Source: Saccoglossus kowalevskii (Eukaryota > Hemichordata > Enteropneusta > Harrimaniidae). From it: a stretch of DNA of 27,700 nt. Made by a program: the position numbers and the translations under genes. Where the stretch lies: contig NW_003107593.1 in NCBI RefSeq assembly GCF_000003605.2, forward strand, positions 126,540 through 154,239, in the 5' to 3' direction. Shown one piece after another: positions 24,594-27,700 of the stretch (position 1 is its first letter; every line of letters starts with the position of its first letter). Below the pieces are notes generated by a model, which did no database searches, was not told the origin of the DNA, and was given only the letters and a program-made list of their open reading frames with translations.

Positions 24594-24977
24594 AACGAGT
24601 TAATAAACATTTTCTTACAATGGGGTTATGCTTGTTGTTAGATGTTCATACTTTAGTTAGATGATATCTAATACCTTAACCTGTCGTCACATTCCAGACA
24701 ACAGTATGCATATAATTTATTGTTGGTGTATGTATGTATGACAGAAAATAAATAGGAAGAACTTATAACAATGTCTTTATATATACAGTATTGCGTTATT
24801 TTGTCATGTAGTCTTATTTTTATAACAACTCATCTATGCATAGCAACCTGCTACGAATAGTAGAGATACAGATTACAGATGATGTCCATTTCACGAACCA
24901 CGTACACATAAGGCTTATAGAGTAATGGCGCACCAAGCCACAAGAGGCCGGTAACTAGTAATGGTTTCAGCATTCTG

Positions 24978-25032
24978 ATTGGTCCATCACTTTCTCGTTG
25001 CTTGTTCTAGTTCCATTGGTTACCTGACGTCA
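24978..25032. promoter_or_regulatory. Promoter-like cluster: two CCAAT boxes and a CRE
   Basis: Inverted CCAAT boxes (ATTGG) lie at 24978-24982 and 25015-25019, 37 bp apart, followed six bases later by a full cAMP-response element TGACGTCA (25025-25032) within the longer palindrome CTGACGTCAG (25024-25033). NF-Y sites spaced three to four helical turns apart next to a CRE are typical of animal core promoters. The direction of transcription is not determined; no TATA box or convincing first exon was seen. Confidence 0.45.
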
Positions 25033-25201
25033 GCATAGCCGTTCAGGGGTTTTCTTTTACTTTCGAAAGTTGGCAGAATAAAAAACTGTTTCTTTTGTTA
25101 TAAATTTGCACAAACACAGTGAGAAATGCCGGAAACATCTCAAATATATAAGTCTAAGCAGGTAGAATGTATGGGCATGAGGACTTTTTTTATAGAAAAC
25201 G

Positions 25202-25337
25202 AATGTTAGAATGTTTTCAAATTACGTCACTTAGTCACACGACTTTGAGACGGAATCCCGACCCAGTGGAACAATATGGCGATTACTAGTTACCCGCGTC
25301 CTACTTGTCATTCGCAAAGGACGCCGAGAACCAGCGA
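25202..25337 (+). repeat. Tandem regulatory-like module, copy 1
   Basis: First of two tandem copies (second at 25378-25514, offset 176-177 bp). A 30-bp block with ATTACGTCAC (25221-25230) differs from copy 2 at one position. A 29-bp middle part is largely unlike copy 2. A 70-bp block from GGAACAATATGGCG onward (25268-25337) differs at four positions, all transitions. AATATGGCG (25273-25281) resembles a YY1 site and ATTACGTCAC a CRE-type site. An open frame runs through both copies (25276-25632), but three of the four changes in the 70-bp block alter an amino acid, so I favour a regulatory reading. Confidence 0.8.
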
Positions 25338-25377
25338 CACTCCACTTGGAGCACCGCGGACATGTTTACGCAGAACG

Positions 25378-25514
25378 GAACTTGGAATGTTTTCAAATTA
25401 CGTCACTCAGTCACGTGCCTTCCGGCCGGAAAACCGGTCCAAGCGGAACAATATGGCGATTACTAGTTACCTGCGTCCTACTTGCCATTCGCAAGGGACG
25501 CCGGGAACCAGCGA
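25378..25514 (+). repeat. Tandem regulatory-like module, copy 2
   Basis: Second copy, with ATTACGTCAC at 25397-25406, CACGTG at 25412-25417, and AATATGGCG at 25450-25458. Its private middle part contains TTCCGGCCGGAA (25420-25431), a perfect palindrome of two ETS-type GGAA cores. TCACGTGA follows at 25551-25558. Confidence 0.8.
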
Positions 25515-26290
25515 ACGATTATTTCTTGATGCTTTTTTAATGACATTGACTCACGTGAAAGGCGCCGTCAAGTGTCAACTATCTACGACTTTTATTTTCA
25601 AACGGATTCTGCTTAAATGGCGCTCCCAGTGAGTTAAAATGTAATAGAATCCAGCACAAATTGCCACATTAACAAACGTTAAAGCGACAAATGAGTCGTC
25701 GTGACGGGTCGTATTTGCTGAGGGTCTATGCAACGCCGGACTGAAATCCGCGTCTCGCCTAGGTCTCGGCTGCTTTGCTGCCCAAAACGGAATTTGTTTG
25801 AAACGCATTGGTTTATAAGACTGTGACCTAGTTCCTCCAGTCATTAGCCGCAAGCGATCGCAGTTGATGTTATCTTATATAGGATTGAAATGTCAAGTTT
25901 CTGAATATATCTAAATTATGCAAATTATATAATTGCACATAACAGGGTATATTACGTGAATTGTAAATTGAGATCTTAGCTGATTACCTGGAATTTATAG
26001 ATTGTGAACATTTCTTAGAATCTTATAAATATATGTAAATCAAAGCTTCAGTAACCATGGAAAGCAACATATCAATCGGTATATCCTGGTTGGTTACTGA
26101 AATCCAGTTCTATGATATTATTATTAACACAATTAAAGATAATTCAGGCCAGCACAATAATTATAAACTGTGTTGTAAATGTCGTTCATATGTTGTCTAT
26201 AAATACGTTAAAGAATAATTTTCCGGTATTTGTATTGTCTGGCATAAATCTCAATTCGACATCTTATATGTCAGACAGATGTTTGATCTA

Positions 26291-26306
26291 TTTTTTTTTT
26301 TTTTTT
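26291..26306. repeat. Poly-T run of 16
   Basis: A simple homopolymer. It could be the A tail of a minus-strand retroposed copy, but no body or target-site duplication was recognised beside it. Confidence 0.9.
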
Positions 26307-26443
26307 GTGCAAAGTAGTTTGGTGACCGCATTTTTTATCTGGGTTTTTCGAACCACAACTTAAAACAACTTGAAACCGCATTAATTGTGTAATAGTCTAG
26401 AACATCTGCTAGATTGCTCTAATAGTAGCCAAAACATTGTGTA

Positions 26444-26457
26444 GTTGTCATGGAAAC
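26444..26457 (+). promoter_or_regulatory. X-box (RFX) motif
   Basis: GTTGTCATGGAAAC fits the RFX X-box pattern GTHNYYATRRNAAC at every position. Weaker matches lie at 26051 (13 of 14) and 26632 (12 of 14). RFX factors drive ciliary genes in animals. Roughly 0.3 perfect matches are expected by chance over both strands of this window, so a single hit is only suggestive. Confidence 0.35.
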
Positions 26458-26890
26458 TGACCGATTATAAATCCATCGTACACGGCGAACATCGACATAT
26501 GTGGAGCGTCTTAATTGCACTCACATAATGTAAAATAATTTCTATATGTCATTACTTACCTCATTAGCTGTAGTAATTCTGGCGCGTGTTCGAATTTTGC
26601 GTAAACAAATGTATTTACACACGTGGTATACGTCGCCATGGTTGCTGTGTCGATGACCTTTCCCGTTTTGGTTGATTTTGTCCTCTGTTAATACGTGCAG
26701 CCAACAATTGATGTGTTTGACATGTTTTGTTTTTCATGACGAAATACATTTTACTGGTCTAAAAAGGTAGACAAGATAGTGGAAATTGAAAGCTGTTCAT
26801 ACCCTGCACCTGGCTAGAGAACTGCTGAACTCTTCTTCAAATTCGTTTGATTGTTTTGCTCACCCACATGTTTTGGGTAGTTATGCCCCC

Positions 26891-26947
26891 TCCAACATGT
26901 TGTTGGACAAAGTTGGTCGGTTGTCCATTTCATGAAACACGTGTTTC
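26891..26947. repeat. Cluster of competing hairpins and a 14-bp palindrome
   Basis: TCCAACA (26891-26897) pairs with TGTTGGA (26901-26907) around a TGT loop. TGGACAA (26904-26910) overlaps that stem and can instead pair with TTGTCCA (26921-26927). Seven bases later lies the perfect palindrome GAAACACGTGTTTC (26934-26947), centred on an E-box. Confidence 0.6.
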
Positions 26948-27700
26948 GGCGGGTGAAAGTTTCAGCATCGATATCACCAAACATTAATGTTTTAGCTATC
27001 AACGATATCGTCGTATTGACGGCCTACATCACTGTATCGTGCATTTCATAGTGAGTGTGACAGTTTTCTCAATCTGAAATTTGTGTTGATTGGGACTCAG
27101 ATGCCTGGAAGCTGAATGACGATAATTGACACAAAGCTGGAATATTGATTGAGGGAAAACTCCATACTTGTGTTGTTAGTCGTTGAAAAAGTGATGCATT
27201 TCCCTGTTCATCGTCATCTTAGCAGCGTTATAATGATAATCAATGTCATTTCTGTGACAAGCCTACTATGAAGAAGGTGCACAAAGTCGTTGTGGCCTGT
27301 ATAAAGTACAATCCAGTTCGATTGCCATTATCCGTCAAATTCCTTTTCTCTCGCAGCAGAGACAGAATACTGACACTTTCTGGCTTTAAATTCCTTGTTC
27401 AGTTCATTTTGTTGGTACTGTGGCTGCTGATCAATATGTTTAAGGTATAGATGCAGGTTCGTGTGCACTTGAGAGTGAATTTTCTTCTTTTTTTTTTGCT
27501 TTTTATTATCCAAACAGTCTTGGCTATAGACTGTTAAAATTTCACAGCATTGTGAATAGTGGAACATACTCAAAAGTCGATTTTAAAATATAGAAAACTG
27601 GTACAAACATTCTTACTTTTGAATGCTTAGCAAGATTTAGCAAGGCTGTACATAAATAATCAAAAATAAACATGGTGAAAAAAAAGTAATGACGGGATCT

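Larger units (their letters stand above)
25515..27700. other. Gene-free stretch downstream of the promoter-like block
   Basis: The first 340 bases are still CpG-rich and carry a 92-codon minus-strand frame (25575-25853) with one hydrophobic segment; this is not called as a gene because chance explains it. Beyond 25.87 kb the DNA is again AT-rich. A T run of 16 lies at 26291-26306, X-box-like sites occur at 26051-26064, 26444-26457 and 26632-26645, and palindromes cluster at 26.9 kb. A possible short exon at 27357-27443 is described in the findings only. Confidence 0.5.

Noticed and set aside
1-27700. CRISPR array, operon, bacterial promoter or phage content
   Set aside because: No regularly spaced repeats, no ribosome-binding sites ahead of long frames, and base composition and repeats are eukaryotic.

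Overview
This window looks like intergenic or intronic DNA from an animal nuclear genome, most likely a marine invertebrate and tentatively a mollusc. The reasons are a strongly AT-rich background, many A/T homopolymers and TA microsatellites, no operon-like coding, no long open frame, and fossils of eukaryotic mobile elements. The mollusc hint rests on one 8.4 kb repeat fragment that resembles, from memory only, a common bivalve repeat; it is unverified. The longest open frames (118 and 128 codons) are about what chance gives at this base composition, and none shows a recognised domain. I therefore annotate no intact protein-coding gene.

Layout. 1-4359: AT-rich DNA without a recognisable gene. 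4360-5218 (+): a dead Tc1/mariner-like transposase, found by reading through stops and frameshifts; its pieces lie in the right order from the N-terminal helix-turn-helix to the C-terminal end. 5219-8384: gene-free, with a cluster of hairpins at 6.4-6.6 kb. 8400-8590: the possible mollusc repeat fragment. 9071-9428: a candidate tRNA-derived SINE. 9429-19150: about 9.7 kb with only short palindromes, microsatellites and isolated regulatory-like motifs. 19151-22152: two diverged direct copies of a 0.8-1.0 kb segment about 2.03 kb apart, sharing a 136-140 bp core that is far better conserved than its flanks. 22153-24430: gene-free with microsatellites. 24431-24593: a MITE-like element bounded by TTAA. 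24960-25870: a CpG-richer, promoter-like block with two inverted CCAAT boxes, a full CRE, and a tandem duplication of a module carrying CRE-like and YY1-like sites. 25870-27700: gene-free, with X-box-like motifs and palindromes.

The strongest statistical oddity is the palindrome CACGTG: I count 22 copies where roughly 3 are expected, and 12 of them have symmetric flanks (TCACGTGA six times, ACACGTGT five times, CCACGTGG once). No genes can be shown to work together here. The promoter-like block at 25 kb is the best place to look for a transcription start.
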